A DNA stretch of 64,000 nucleotides from Chionoecetes opilio (GCA_016584305.1 JACEEZ010020550.1:94962-158961), one strand, 5' to 3'. Counted from the first letter of the stretch, positions 26,306-37,884 are shown. The notes: a model not told the origin generated them from the letters alone. Program-made: numbers and translations.

Positions 26306-26890
26306 AAAGTACCTTTATATTTGGCAGACGATGAAATCTTAAATCGTACAGGACAAGTATGTACTTGGAGTAAGTGTATTCGTAAAGGGAGACAGACGGT
26401 TGGTCTTACTGAGTCGTTCTGTGCTCTCAGGAAGACCGATGTTTAGAGTCATGAACCAAAGGCCAAGATATACCATATCTCTTGATCTTGCATGTGCCAA
26501 GGAAGGCTCGTACCTTCTCGTATGCACGGAGCGCCTGTCGTGTTATTTTCCCAACCACCCTCATTAGGATAAGTTGTGTCGACATTCAAGAATATTGAAA
26601 CCTCTTGCCATTGAATTTATTCAGTCCACTGGTAAAGTTTTCCTGCAGCGTCGAGGGCATGGCGAGGAGTGAACAGTGTCGTAGTGTTAATAGCGTTGCG
26701 CTGCAATGAAGAACGTGGCAAAAAAATAATACAAAGTATTGGTTGCATTCAGAAGTTTAGTTTTGTACCTGAAAGACAGAGGTAGCGATATGCAAGCGAG
26801 TTCGGCTGTCGGTTTTATGTTTTTTTTTTTTTAACATCACAAAGAACTGGCCACGGGCACAAACAAAATGAAACAGAAGGGTGAGCCAAT

Positions 26891-27343
26891 TTAGATCGGT
26901 AAGTGTCTTGTTACTCTTCTTTTGAAAAGATTTAAGTCATAGGAAAGTGGAAAAATAGAAACAGGAAGAGAGTTCCAGAGTTTACCAGTGAAAGGGATGA
27001 AAGAGTAAAGATACTGATTAACTCTTGCATTAGGAAGATGGACAGAATAGGGATGAGAATGAGTAGAAATTCTTGTGCAGCGAGGCCGCGGGAGGGGGGG
27101 AGGCATGCAGTTAGCAAGATCAGAAGAGCAGTGAGCATGAAAATAACGGTAGAAGAGAGCAAGAGAAGCAGCACTGCGTCGGTGATTTGAAGATTGCAGA
27201 CAGTCAGTCAGAGGAGGGGAGTTGATGAGACGAAAAGCTTTTGACTCGACCCTGTTTAGGAGAGCTGTATGAGTGGATCCTCCCCAAACATGTGAGACAT
27301 ATTCCATACATGGGCGGATAAGGCCCCTATAGAGAGCAAGCAA
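26891..27343 (-). pseudogene. LINE F C-terminal domain
   Basis: 150 codons starting LALYRGLIRPCMEY and ending LFKRRVTRHLPI, with a conserved FIPFTGKLWNSLP block. This is the conserved tail of the same LINE protein downstream of the thumb. It is open throughout and stops normally, 50-70 bases before the poly-A. The same block on the plus strand at 33346-33464 confirms the family. Confidence 0.85.
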
Positions 27344-27634
27344 TTGGGAGGGAGAAAAAAAAGGACGCAGACGCCACAGGACACCTAACTTCTTAGAAGC
27401 TGTTTTTGCAAGAGATGAGATGTGAGATTTCTAGTTCAGATTTTTAGTAAAGGATAGTCCTAGAATGTTCATTGTAGAAGAAGGAGACAGTTGAGTGTCA
27501 TTGAAGAAGAGGGGATAGTTATCTGGTAGGTTTTGTCGAGTAGATAGGTGAAGAAAGTGTGTTTTTGAGGCATTGAACAAAACAAGGTTTGCTTTGCCCC
27601 AATCAGAAATTATAGAAAGATCAGAAGTTAGGCG

Positions 27635-28578
27635 CTAGGTGGCATCTCTCCGTGAATCACTTAGTTCCTGTTGAGTTGGACGTCTAATAAACGACGTTGA
27701 AAAATTCAGGGTAGAATCATCAGCGTAAGAGTGGATAAGGCTTTGAGTTAGACTTAGAAGATCATTAATGAATAATAGAAAGAGAATGGGTGAAAGGACA
27801 GAACCCTGGGGAACACCATTATTGATAGATTTAGGAGAAGAACAATGTCCGTCTACAGTAGCTGCAATAGAACGGTTTGAAAGGAAACTTAAGATGAAGT
27901 TACAGAGAGAATGATAGAAACCGAATGAGGGTAGTTTGGAAATTAAAGATTTGTGCCAGACTCTATCAAAAGCTTTTGATATGTCAAGGGCAACAGCAAA
28001 AGTTTCACCGAAACCCCTAAAGGAGGATGACCAAGATTCAGTTAGGAAAGCTAGAAGATCGCCAGTAGATCGCCCTTTACGGAAACCGTACTGACGATCA
28101 GATAGAAGATTGTGAGCAGATAGATGCTTAAGAATCTTCTTATTAAGTATAGATTCAAAAACTTTAGAAAGGCAGGATGTCAAAGCTATAGGACGGTAGT
28201 TTGAAGGATTAGAACGGTCACCCTTCTTAGGAACAGGTTGGATGTGAGCAAACTTCCAGCAAGAAGGAAAGGTGGAAGTAGATAGACAAAGACGGAAAAG
28301 TTTGACCAGGCAGGGTGCAAGCACATAAGCACAGTTTTGAGAACAATAGGAGGGATTCTGTCACGACCGTAAGCCTTCCGAGGATCTAGGCCAGAAAGGG
28401 CAAAGAAAACATCATTACGAAGGATCTTAATGACAGGCATAATATAGTCAGAGGGTGGAGGAGAAGGGGGAATAAGCCCTTCATCAACCAGAGTAGAATT
28501 TTTAGCAAAGGTTTGAGCGAAGAGTTCAGCTTTAGAAATAGATGAGACAGCTTTGGAGCTATCTGGGTGAAGCAACAC
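27635..28578 (-). pseudogene. LINE F reverse transcriptase
   Basis: Two overlapping frames, 28578-28186 and 28324-27635, join by one frame change near 28300. They carry GLDPRKAYGRDRIPP, NYRPIALTS, YGFRKGRSTGDLLAF, LDISKAFDRVWH, NGVPQGSVLSP and the catalytic YADD (codons at about 27717-27728). This is an almost complete palm and fingers. The frame closes near 27635, where thumb sequence should follow; 27344-27634 contains the missing part in broken form. The enzyme would copy element RNA at nicked nuclear DNA. Confidence 0.85.
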
Positions 28579-28580
28579 AA

Positions 28581-28972
28581 CACATTAGAAACCTTTACAG
28601 ATTTAATACTGTTCATGACGTATTCTCTAATTTCAGTGATGTAATAACATGCAAAATTATTCATGAAGTTTTAAATAGTTATACTTAAGAAATGCATATT
28701 CTTTTCCGTTAATAGTTTATTTCATTTTTTGTCTTGCATAGGGACGTAGATCAAGCTGGCTGCTTGTTGAATTTTATGTGTTTAGTAGTTTATCGTAGTA
28801 GTAGTAGTTTTAGTAATTATTTTTTGTTGGACTACAGTTTGTTACTCAAAATTTGTGGGAATGTTTCTTTTTTTGGACATTAAGTGTTTTGTCTATTCAT
28901 TAATGATATTATGTGTAATTTATGTATAAAGCTGTGGTCAATAAATATCTATCTATCTATCTATCTATCTAT
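28581..28972 (+). mobile_element. Probable retrotransposon 3' end with (ATCT)n tail
   Basis: AT-rich sequence ending GTGGTCAATAAATATCT and then ATCT repeats (28946-28972). The AATAAA-like end and tetranucleotide tail fit a LINE 3' UTR. I find no diagnostic coding. Confidence 0.4.
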
Positions 28973-29008
28973 GCGTGTGTATGTGTGTGTGTGTCTCCAA
29001 CCTCATCC

Positions 29009-29560
<552 letters not shown>

Positions 29561-29949
29561 CATATCGACTATCTTTTACGCCCTAATCACCGCCTCTCTC
29601 CTCCTTACTCGTTCTTTTCAGCCTCATCCGGCCCTAGACTGAACTAACTCCTCTCTACGCCCTGTGAACCTTGTTGTACCTTCCCTCAAATCATCCTCTT
29701 ACATAATGCGTGAGCTTCACCATGTCTACTTTGTGCCTATCCTTACGTCTCCATGTGCGCCGTCTGGCTTGCTCGGACTCGTTTTTCTATCTTCCTTTTC
29801 GTCAGACCAAATGTTATCTCGTAAATGCTTCTGGTCTTTTGTTTCTACAGCTGATGAAATTCTTTTCCAACAAGGCGTTTTTCTTTTCAATATGTAACTA
29901 TATATTTTTATCTTTTATATATTTAGGTCATTTAGGTATTTAAAGTACA

Positions 29950-30092
29950 ATTTTTAGGCATCAGGTATATTTTAGGTTTTTATTGGTACATTTTAGGTAT
30001 ATTCTGGTTATTTTTAGGTATTTTATGGTACATTTTAGATATATTTTAGTTTTTTGTTGGTACATTTTTAGGTATATTTTAGATATTATCTC
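29950..30092 (+). repeat. Minisatellite with about 35-42 bp unit
   Basis: Four diverged units built from TTTTAGGTATATTTTAGG...TTGGTACA. The frame 29983-30255 repeats HFRYILV because of it. It contains TTAGG words but is not a telomeric array. Confidence 0.75.
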
Positions 30093-30287
30093 TCCTTTCA
30101 GTCCATCTTTTACAATCTCCTCTGAGCCTTGCATGCAGGACCTTTCGTCTTTCTATTTTTTCATACATCTTTCCTCTCCCCACTTTTCCTCTACGTTTTT
30201 TTTTCCTCTTTTCTTCCTCTACGCCTCTCTTAACTACCTTCCGTGCTTCACTTAGTCTTGTCTTACTGCTGTTTTGTGTATTCTTTG

Positions 30288-30322
30288 CCTTGACTTCCCT
30301 CAACCAATGAGGGAAGTCAAGG
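30288..30322. repeat. Perfect 15 bp stem hairpin
   Basis: CCTTGACTTCCCTCA and TGAGGGAAGTCAAGG flank a 5 base loop (ACCAA). No T-run follows, so there is no basis for calling a terminator. From 30323 to 31385 I see no gene or element; only short unrecognised frames. Confidence 0.7.
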
Positions 30323-31385
30323 GAGGTGGAGACAGTTTTAGGCAGGTTTTAGGCACTTGCAATGAGAGGTGTTTTTTGTGTGTGTATGTGTGTGTGTTTA
30401 GCCACCTGTCTGTATTTCGTTTGAATGTCAGTTTAAGTCTGCTTTGTTTTATATTTCCTAATCTTTCTAATGTCTGTTTCGGGTATAAGTTTTGTCTAAT
30501 AAACTCATAATTAACCAGATAATAAACATATAATCCTGCAATCCACACACATCGCAAATGCCTGCCCTTGTATGATGCAATCTGTTTGAAGAATATTCAT
30601 GACGTGTTAGTGGGCTTTAGAAGAGCTCTAGACACTCAGACATTAATTAAACGAGGGCCTTAATCCATGTAAATTCCCCCTTGCTTGAGTATGAGATGAT
30701 AATTCATTACTATGATTTGCAGGCCTGGAGGATTGTAACTAAAAACAACGTAACATGATACGAGCTTGAAAAAAAGTAAAAAACAACATTTGAAAGACGA
30801 TTTACGTTCTCATTCCCCCTAAGCTTTGAATAGATTCCAAATTCTTTAAGAAGCTGCTACCTACACAACACACAACATATCCCTGGTTTTATCTCTTCTT
30901 GGCTATGCGTGGATATATTTGAGCACAGACACCTAATTATAAAAGCAAATAGTTAACTATATAACAGAAATACCATTGGTTCATTAGAGACGTAAATAAA
31001 TACTATCTCATAAACTCTATGTAGGTTTTGGGGAACAGACAGAATCAGCATTTATGTAAAAGTCAATCGTGACAAACTCAACGTGATGCCTATCAGGGAA
31101 GTTAGAGGCATTTCTCTCATCTCCTCATATCATAATTGCATTTAAGCTGCATCCGTGAAGGGTGATCAGCCATGACACCAAAATAAAGGGATGAACTGTG
31201 TCCGCTGATCGTTCTATGAAGTGCGCGGCGAGACAGCAGCACCAATGCTAACACAAGGCCAGTGCACGCAAGGCTTTGGGGATCACACACGCACGATGCA
31301 TCTCACTTCACATTAGCAAAGGTGGAATTCCACTAAGCTGTCACGGCAGGTGACTACGTGTGCGGGGAAGAGCTGCCCTCAACAT

Positions 31386-31492
31386 ATGTTCTACTACTAC
31401 TACTACTTCTACTACACTATTAATTGCTACTACTACTACCGCTACCACTACCACTACCACTACTATTGCTACTACTACTGGAACTAGCACCA
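31386..31492 (+). repeat. Degenerate (ACT/ACC)n triplet repeat
   Basis: Imperfect CTACTACTAC and CCACTACCAC units. The Thr-rich frame over it is an artefact. 31493-32104 shows nothing recognisable. Confidence 0.8.
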
Positions 31493-32104
31493 CTACTATA
31501 ATTATACTACCACAAATATCAGTTTTGAATGCATCGCATCGCCGCCGTGTTATTAAATCCAGCCGCCTCTACAGGTGACCCTCTACAGATTTCAGACAAT
31601 AATGAAAGATGGTCTCTTTGTAACGGGAAAGACAACATAATAATCACCAATTACTTTATTACATTTTCATAAACTTTTTCAAAGTTGAGCGTTGTCAGAT
31701 GTGCTTCTAATATTCGTGTTGAGATCGATTTTATACTATACAGTGCAGTTTTTTGGAGTTTCTGAGAAAACTAGCGCACCTTGAGAAATCCTTTTTAGAT
31801 AACATCTATCACTTGCCTCCTAAGATTTCCAACGATGTTCTAGGGAAGCGGCTCTTTAGGGAGAGTGAGTAATTACCAGGGCGGGGGGCGGGGGCGAGCT
31901 AATAGAGAAAAAAGAAAAACTGTCAAGTATCTCATTATATGGGATTCACTGAATCTTTTGGGTATATGTAAGGTGTTTATAAATCATCATTTGCACAATA
32001 TAGATACAAAAAATACGCATATTCTGTTATCCCTTTTGATTCTGGAGCATTGTAAAATATCTTGGTTGAAGAAATAAAGGAATCACTAATATCATATGTA
32101 TAGA

Positions 32105-32433
32105 CATGTCTCGCGGCGATGAGGAACATGAGGCGGTGGCCTCGGTGGCATGGCAGCGCCTGAGACACGCAGTCTGTGGCCGAGGGTCACGGCGCCACCC
32201 CGAGGCTGGTCAGCGGGCAGGAGGAGCGCGTCGCCTTGAAGCTCAACAACAACTGGTGCTCCTCGAGGCTTGTCATGCCGCTGGCGGAGGCGGTGGTGGT
32301 GCAGGCCCTGGCCGGGGTGACGGGGGTGCCCAGGCTGTACGGGGCGACGAGCAGATTCCCCCGCGTGGTGGTCATGAGGTGGTGTCCCGGCACCATCAGT
32401 GCTGTCGCGGCGAGGTCCAGTCAAATTAGCTGA
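32105..32433 (+). pseudogene. Protein-kinase-like N-lobe fragment
   Basis: The frame 32176-32433 reads GHGATPRLV, then ERVALKLNNN, then VVVQALAGVTGVPRLYGAT and VVVMRWCPGT. The spacing suits a kinase N-lobe: a glycine-loop-like start, a VALK motif with the ATP-binding Lys, and the GVPRLYG / VMxxCPG strand-hinge region common in small invertebrate kinases. The GC-rich coding composition differs from the AT-rich surroundings. There is no catalytic loop or DFG, so it is an isolated exon or a remnant. An alternative is a chance GC-rich frame; the minus-strand frame here is longer but shows no motif. Confidence 0.45.
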
Positions 32434-32774
32434 TATTCCCCAGAAGCCACCACTAATTGCAACAGAAACGAAACCTGTTGGGATTTGTTCAGTAGGGTAC
32501 CCTTCATGATGTACTAAAAGTCCCACAAAATTTTTTGAGTGGATCAATATTTTTTTCAGGGTTGAAATTTTGGATTTCAGGATTAGACGACCAAGGTACA
32601 GACAGGCACAGCAACACTTCTTGTGAAGCTATCAAGACATTTTTGGTGTTCTAACCTATGTTTTTCTGGTATATCTTTTACATGAAAATGTCTGCTAAGA
32701 GATTTGGGGCTGCCCATAGACCTCATAGAAATCGGGTGATGTTGTTCACATAGAATGTAGACACATTTTTTGTC

Positions 32775-33285
32775 ATCCGTGTGAACGGTTCAAGCGGAAA
32801 CGTTCTTCAGACAGTGAAACAGTGCCCACTCTTCGCTCCAAAGAATAATTTTCATACAAGGACCACTGTTTGTTCTGTGGAACTGGAAACAAATATGGCG
32901 GAAAGAAAAAACAATTTGACTTAATTCCTGTTTTGACATTAGGTTTTGACAGCACTATTATTAAGGTTTGTGATGACCGTCAGGATGACTGGGCAGAGAA
33001 GGTAAAATGCAGGGTGTTGTTTGCACAAGACCTCCATGCAGCTGATGCCTGTATACCACCAAGCCTGCAGTGTGAACTTCCGAACAGGAAAAGGGGTTCC
33101 TCAGTTCGTTGATGCTGAGAGCCTGTCAAAAAAGCGGAAAGTTGGGAGACCATCGGATATAGTTAGGGCAGATGCTTTTCACAGGGTGAAGTCCTTCCTG
33201 GAGGAGAACGACGAGGAACAGATGGCGATTAATGCTCTCATGAACAAAATGAAGGAGTTCCTGGAAGACACCAATCTGGAACCTT
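32775..33285 (+). pseudogene. N-terminal part of a multicopy PIN/FEN-like, CXC-tailed protein family
   Basis: From about 32780 one reads RFKRKRSSDSETVPTLRSKE, a stop, then FSYKDHCLFCGTGNKYGGKK (a C-x2-C pair). A stretch ending FAQDLHAADA follows, then a frame change and VYHQACSVNFRTGKGVPQ, KKRKVGRPSDIV and SFLEENDEEQMAINALMNKM up to EPYG at 33285. I recognise this as the start of a large uncharacterised protein repeated in many invertebrate genomes. It overlaps by about 34 residues with the minus-strand piece at 33598-34356 (MAIN here, MTIN there), so the two are separate copies. One stop and one frameshift are visible. The KKRKVGR stretch resembles a nuclear localisation signal. Confidence 0.65.
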
Positions 33286-33345
33286 ATGGTATTACATCGA
33301 AACGAGGTGCCATCACATTTGGGTGTTACAACTGTTTTTTGGGTG

Positions 33346-33597
33346 TTTACTCTTTCATCCCTTTCACTGGTAAACTCTGGAACTCTCTTCCTGTTTCTAT
33401 TTTTCCACTTTCCTATGACTTAAATCTTTTCAAAAGAAGAGTAACAAGACACCTCCCGAACTAAATTGGCTCACCCCTCTTTTTTATTTTATTCTCTTAC
33501 TGTCTTCTTTATAGGGACTGACAACTAAGCGGGCTTTGTGTTACCCATTTTTGTTGTGCTCTTGGCCAGTTCTTTGTTATGTAAAAAAAAAAAAAAA
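33346..33597 (+). mobile_element. Severely 5'-truncated LINE F insertion
   Basis: Contains the LINE F C-terminal block FIPFTGKLWNSLP...TRHLPN, its stop, the same 3' UTR ending GGCCAGTTCTTTG, and a 17 base poly-A (about 33582-33598). Relative to 26821-26890 it has about 45 extra bases in the 3' UTR. It sits between two opposed fragments of the PIN/FEN-like family. Confidence 0.85.
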
Positions 33598-34356
33598 AAC
33601 TGCCATTCCGTGGAATGTCCCAGAGCCGTCAAGAGTCCTAGTGTCATGATTCACGTTGTCGGCCACATATTGAACAAACTGCCCAGGGAGGAACTCCGGA
33701 ATGTCCAATCCCTGTTTGACAGCTGCACTCCGTTCATATTTTTGCACCTCTGCATATGAACTACAGAATCCATGGGCATTCAGTGTGTCAATCAGAAATC
33801 TTGAGGCAAAATGCGAATGCATTTGCACACTTAGACCTAATTGCAATGGTGAAGTCAGAACTCTGGGGCGGGCAGCTTGCATTATCGCTTGCCCCAATGA
33901 ACACATCTTCAACCGTTTTTCTTTTCCAGCAAATACGGTGTTCAGTAGTAAGCGTAGTGACTCTGGAATATAGTTAGTAGCTTCTGAGATATCACTCGTA
34001 GAAAGACTAGTTGGGTAAGTGTCCTTCAGTTGTACAACTGACTTAACATCACTTTTAATAAGGTTGGCCGCAGTTTCTATCAGTCTCAACTTCTCCGCTT
34101 TTGGATCACTATCCTTGGGCTGTTTATAGAAGTCGTTCAGGATCACAGAAGCTGTACCTCGGAATGTCATAATATTTTGAATACCATTGATTTCAGTTAT
34201 TATTGTTCTCTCTCCAAAATGATCAAGAAGTTTCTCTTTCATGTGAGTAAAACCATAAGGTTCCAGATTGGTGTCTTCCAGGAACTCCTTCATTTTGTTC
34301 ATGAGAGCATTAATCGTCATCTGTTCCTCGTCGTTCTCCTCCAGGAAAGACGTCAC
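33598..34356 (-). pseudogene. Middle part of the same PIN/FEN-like family, opposite strand
   Basis: About 250 residues open without a break. It starts RVTSFLEENDEEQMTINALM, continues through HMKEKLLDHFGERTIITE, FYKQPKDSDPKAEKLRLIE, LGQAIMQAARPRVLTSPLQ and FLPGQFVQYVADNVNHDTRT, and ends GSGTFHGM where it meets the poly-A of the LINE. The extension from there is only T-run translation. The clean frame suggests recent activity or selection. The next part expected from the family is found 17 kb away at 51211-52880. Confidence 0.65.
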
Positions 34357-34491
34357 CCTTTGAGAAGCATCTATAAGATCCCAAGTTAAATAGCCAAGGG
34401 AAGAGTTGACACAATTGTTAACTAAGAAGACGAAGTTGAAGAGGACCTATGAAGCGATACCAAGGCCCGTACCGAGAGTCCGAGAGTCATG

Positions 34492-34522
34492 ATGAAACAC
34501 TTGAAACACTTGAAACACTTTA
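34492..34522 (+). repeat. Short (GAAACACTT)3 repeat
   Basis: Three nine-base units in a row. 34523-34850 holds nothing recognisable. Confidence 0.7.
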
Positions 34523-34854
34523 CTATACTTGCAAGAGGGGGGGTTACATGATAAGTGTCATTTTTTTAATTTTTAAAATGCAAGTAGCCCATTGGAAGCA
34601 ACAATGCTTTTTGGGCAGAAATCTATAAAGGTTTTCTTACAAAACTAAAAAAGTCGCCATCTAGGCAAAATACTCAAGTACTAATAATTACCTAGAAATT
34701 ACTTAACATTAAAAGTTTTAGTGGTACTAGATCCTAAATGTTACAACCATGTTTACAATATATTTACAGGTAAATGAGGAAAAAAAGAAAAAATATTGAC
34801 CAGGACACTATGAACATAGTAAATGTGCATAAATAGTAGTAGGGCAATGTATAA

Positions 34855-35330
34855 TTAGTATTCAGATAATATAAGGTTCTTATAATGATTCTTGAATGAA
34901 CGTGTTGTGGATAATTCTTTTATATGACTAGGCACAGAATTCCATAATTTGGGACCAGAGTAGGATAATGAATGTTGAAAAATTGTTAAGTTATGCTGGG
35001 GTACACGGAGGTCTTCACATGTGCGAGTGGAGTAATTGTGGTGTGGTAGCAGGGTTGTTATGTTACCTCTGTTGACAACTTTGTACATGTGTAGTGCTAT
35101 ATGTAATTTGTTAAGGTCGAACAATTTTAAGGACTTAGTTTCTTTAAATAAAGGTTGAGTGTGAGCAAAATAATCACTTTTTGTAATAATTCTAATAAAT
35201 TTCTTTTGTATCCGAAATAAAGGTAGAAGATGTGTTGGGTATGTATTACACCAGATAGGGACACAGTATTGTAGATGTGGTATTACATGGGCATTGTAAA
35301 AATTCTTAATACGTTCTTTGGCATGAGGTC
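34855..35330 (-). pseudogene. LINE G C-terminal fragment
   Basis: On the minus strand, about 35330-34855 reads RIKNFYNAHVIPHLQYCVPIW, then LFRIQKKFIRIIT, then FDLNKLHIALHMYKVVN (from 35124) and YSGPKLWNSVPSHIKELSTT up to a stop. This order (PHLxYC, QKKxIRII, GPKLWNSVP, SFKxxxK) is the conserved end of CR1/L2-type LINE proteins, distinct in sequence from LINEs A-F. The RT is missing: the element is 5'-truncated or cut by the fold-back element at 35362. Confidence 0.75.
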
Positions 35331-35361
35331 TCTAACTTGATAAAATAGTGATACAACCTTC

Positions 35362-35578
35362 GATGAAGGTTGAGCGACAACGTTCGTCAACTTAGGAAGG
35401 TTACCATACAAGGGATATTTTTCGGAACGAAGAGGAGCAACGAAGGTCGGCACGAAGACACGGTGGTACCCGTGTCTTCGTGCCGACCTTTGACCTTCGT
35501 CGCTGCTCTTCGTTCCGAAAAATATCCCTTTTATGGTAACCTTCCTAAGTCGACGAACGTTGTCGCTCAACCTTCATC
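35362..35578. mobile_element. Fold-back (hairpin) element
   Basis: Two arms of about 102-108 bp (35362-35463 and 35470-35578) are near-perfect reverse complements around a 6 base centre, TGGTAC. The same frame therefore appears on both strands. It looks like a small MITE or fold-back DNA element; no target duplication is obvious. Confidence 0.8.
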
Positions 35579-35589
35579 ATGACTCTAGG

Positions 35590-35877
35590 TACGGGCTTAA
35601 GCGTCAAAGGTCTGGAGGTTCATTTGAGGGCTGTGGTGGTTGGTCCTCGCCCGTGGTGGCGCAGGCAGGATTTTTATAGTGACGCCTGTAAAGGCTCATG
35701 CCGCCCCCCTGTGTCCTCCGATGCACTCGCAATCGAAGGTAGAGTTAATGGGCAGGGCATGTGGGTGTTCTTAGGCCACTCGACGGTGCAGAAAGGTTTT
35801 GGTTTTCTTCGGGGATCGAACTCGGGTCACCGAGAACGCCAGTTGGAGACGCTAACCACTCCGCTACCGCCTCCCCC
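35590..35877 (-). mobile_element. tRNA-headed SINE, minus strand
   Basis: Read on minus, the head is GGGGAGGCGGTAGCGGAGTG, then GTTAGCG (A-box region), and later GACCCGAGTTCGATCCC (B box). The body continues to about 35590 and shares CACTATAAAAATCC-GCCTGCGCCACCA with 57607-57688. The two boxes would be the internal RNA polymerase III promoter. Confidence 0.75.
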
Positions 35878-35904
35878 TATTGAGTTGAGTTGCCGCGGAA
35901 CGGC

Positions 35905-36021
35905 TCCCGCCAGTCTTGGCGGCAGTCTCATTCCAACATTCGTCTTAAAAGACGCATGAGTATTTTTCAGGGTATTTTTTAGGAAAAAAAGTGCGTCTTA
36001 TAAGCCGTAAAATACGGTAAT
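35905..36021. mobile_element. DNA-transposon end-like fragment
   Basis: Contains GTGCGTCTTATAAGCCGTAA then AATACGGTA near 35993-36020 and a partly inverted CGTCTTAAAAGACGCATGA upstream. Such 'ACCGTATTTT...TAAGACGC' ends recur in animal DNA transposons, but I cannot name the family. It lies only about 30 bases before the RhoGAP exon. Confidence 0.4.
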
Positions 36022-36050
36022 CAGTAACGTGCCTCGCCGTTCCTCCTCAG

Positions 36051-36221
36051 GTGATGGACCTCAGCGACCTCAACAAGATGACGGCGAGTAGCCTGGCGGT
36101 GGTGTTCGGCCCTCACCTGATGCGGCCGCAGGGAGGATAGCTGTCCCTCAATGCCATCGCCCCCATCAACCAGTTTGTGGAGGTGATGATGTCCTACCAC
36201 CACCAGGTCTTCGTCCTCTGA
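36051..36221 (+). pseudogene. RhoGAP domain, terminal exon (in-frame stop)
   Basis: After a good acceptor (CTCCTCAG at 36043-36050) the frame reads VMDLSDLNKMTASSLAVVFG then PHLMRPQGG, a TAG at 36138-36140, then LSLNAIAPINQFVEVMMSYH and a TGA at 36219. NKMTxxxLAVVFGPxL and AIxPINxF are the conserved helices of the C-terminal half of RhoGAP domains, closest in style to the ARHGAP1/RhoGAP68F group. Such proteins switch off Rho GTPases at membranes. Upstream exons are outside the recognisable sequence. The TAG could be one sequencing error (GAG or CAG to TAG) or a real lesion. It is the only clear host-type exon in the window. Confidence 0.7.
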
Positions 36222-36497
36222 AGGCCGCACTGCAGAGCCTGGGAGTACCGAGACGCTACCCCAGCCACCAGTCCACCAGTCAGGACCTCAGGAGTGACGT
36301 GGGGGTGAGGGGTGAGGGGTGACGTTCCCTCCACACCCCCGCCTACACACCCCGGGTTATTGTGAGGGTATAGGAGACAGGGACTCTTTGTTTTGCATCA
36401 CCCACTGTGGTGCTATGCGTGGGGCACTGTGTGTGGGGGGAGGGTAAAGAAGTCCCCCTCACACGTACTGAACAACACCCTACATGCCAGGTTATTT

Positions 36498-36634
36498 GAG
36501 TGATTCCAGGGGTTACCGATGCCGCCTCCACCTTCAAAATCCTTCCCCCTCGAGTAAATCATGTCCGTTTGAAGTGATTCGAGGGGTTAACGATGCCACC
36601 TCCACCTCCTTCACACTCGAGTAGATCATAGAGT
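36498..36634 (+). repeat. Two-unit tandem repeat, about 72 bp
   Basis: GTGATTCCAGGGGTTACCGA...CTCGAGTAAATCATG is repeated as GTGATTCGAGGGGTTAACGA...CTCGAGTAGATCATAG. It lies downstream of the RhoGAP exon, possibly in its 3' UTR. The rest of 36222-36872 has no gene. Confidence 0.75.
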
Positions 36635-36870
36635 GCTGCCTCCACCCACTCCACCCACTCCTCCACCCTGCAGCTGCTAGTAGGGGTCAGGTGGGAAGCC
36701 AGTCCATCCATGTATGTGGAGTGAGGGAGTGGAGGGAGTGTGGGTGTTGAGGCAAGGCAAGGCATGTAGGGAGAAACACACAAAGGAGGCATGTTGTGAC
36801 TTTTAAGGAACGCAGTGAAAAACTTAGGAAAGATTTCAGGGTCGTGATGCTCCATGTCACCTTTGTATTC

Positions 36871-37074
<204 letters not shown>

Positions 37075-37156
37075 TATGCACTTCACACACCTCTGCTTAT
37101 GCTTTATGGCACTGCACTTGAGAGAATTCAAGGTATTTTTGATAAGGTATTTGATT

Positions 37157-37172
37157 GTGTGTGTGTGTGTGT

Positions 37173-37210
<38 letters not shown>
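37157..37210 (+). repeat. (GT)n microsatellite
   Basis: Second GT array 80 bases after the first, with one GTAT interruption. Confidence 0.9.
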
Positions 37211-37214
<4 letters not shown>

Positions 37215-37247
37215 GTGGACCACAGCACCTCATTTCATATTACTTCA

Positions 37248-37459
<212 letters not shown>

Positions 37460-37884
37460 ACCCGTAGCCCCTCACAAGTAATCATAACAAAACATTCACA
37501 AGTGTAACACAAGGAGGTCTGCACAATTATATCAGTAAATATCTTTGTAAGTGTGAAAAAACCTTCGCGTACTATTTGATGGTGATGATGATGATGATGA
37601 TGGAGACATGCAGTGATGATAATGATGATACTTTGTGTGTCTTAATTCCCTTATGCTTGTGTGGGAATCGTCGTCAGATATTGTGTACCTATCAAATATT
37701 CGTCTGTACGATTTGATATTTGAAAAATGGCGCATTCTTTTATTAAGTTGAATGTGTGTGTGTGTGTGTATCAGTGGTGTTTGGTTGAAGAGTTACATGT
37801 GTTTGTGTTGAAACAAAAATAGCCATGATGTGGAACATTCCGTATTTATTCATTCCAGTTAGAGGATAGCATAGGAGTAGATAG

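Larger units (their letters stand above)
26821..28580 (-). mobile_element. LINE F, minus strand, 5'-truncated
   Basis: Read on the minus strand it has part of the pre-RT region, the RT, the C-terminal region, a short 3' UTR and a poly-A tail (the T run at 26821-26833). The same 3' end is found on the plus strand at 33346-33597. Style is Jockey/CR1-like. It lacks the endonuclease, so it is a dead truncated copy. Confidence 0.85.

Noticed and set aside
29950..30092. Telomeric TTAGG array
   Set aside because: Only scattered TTAGG words in a longer, diverged unit; no perfect pentamer array.
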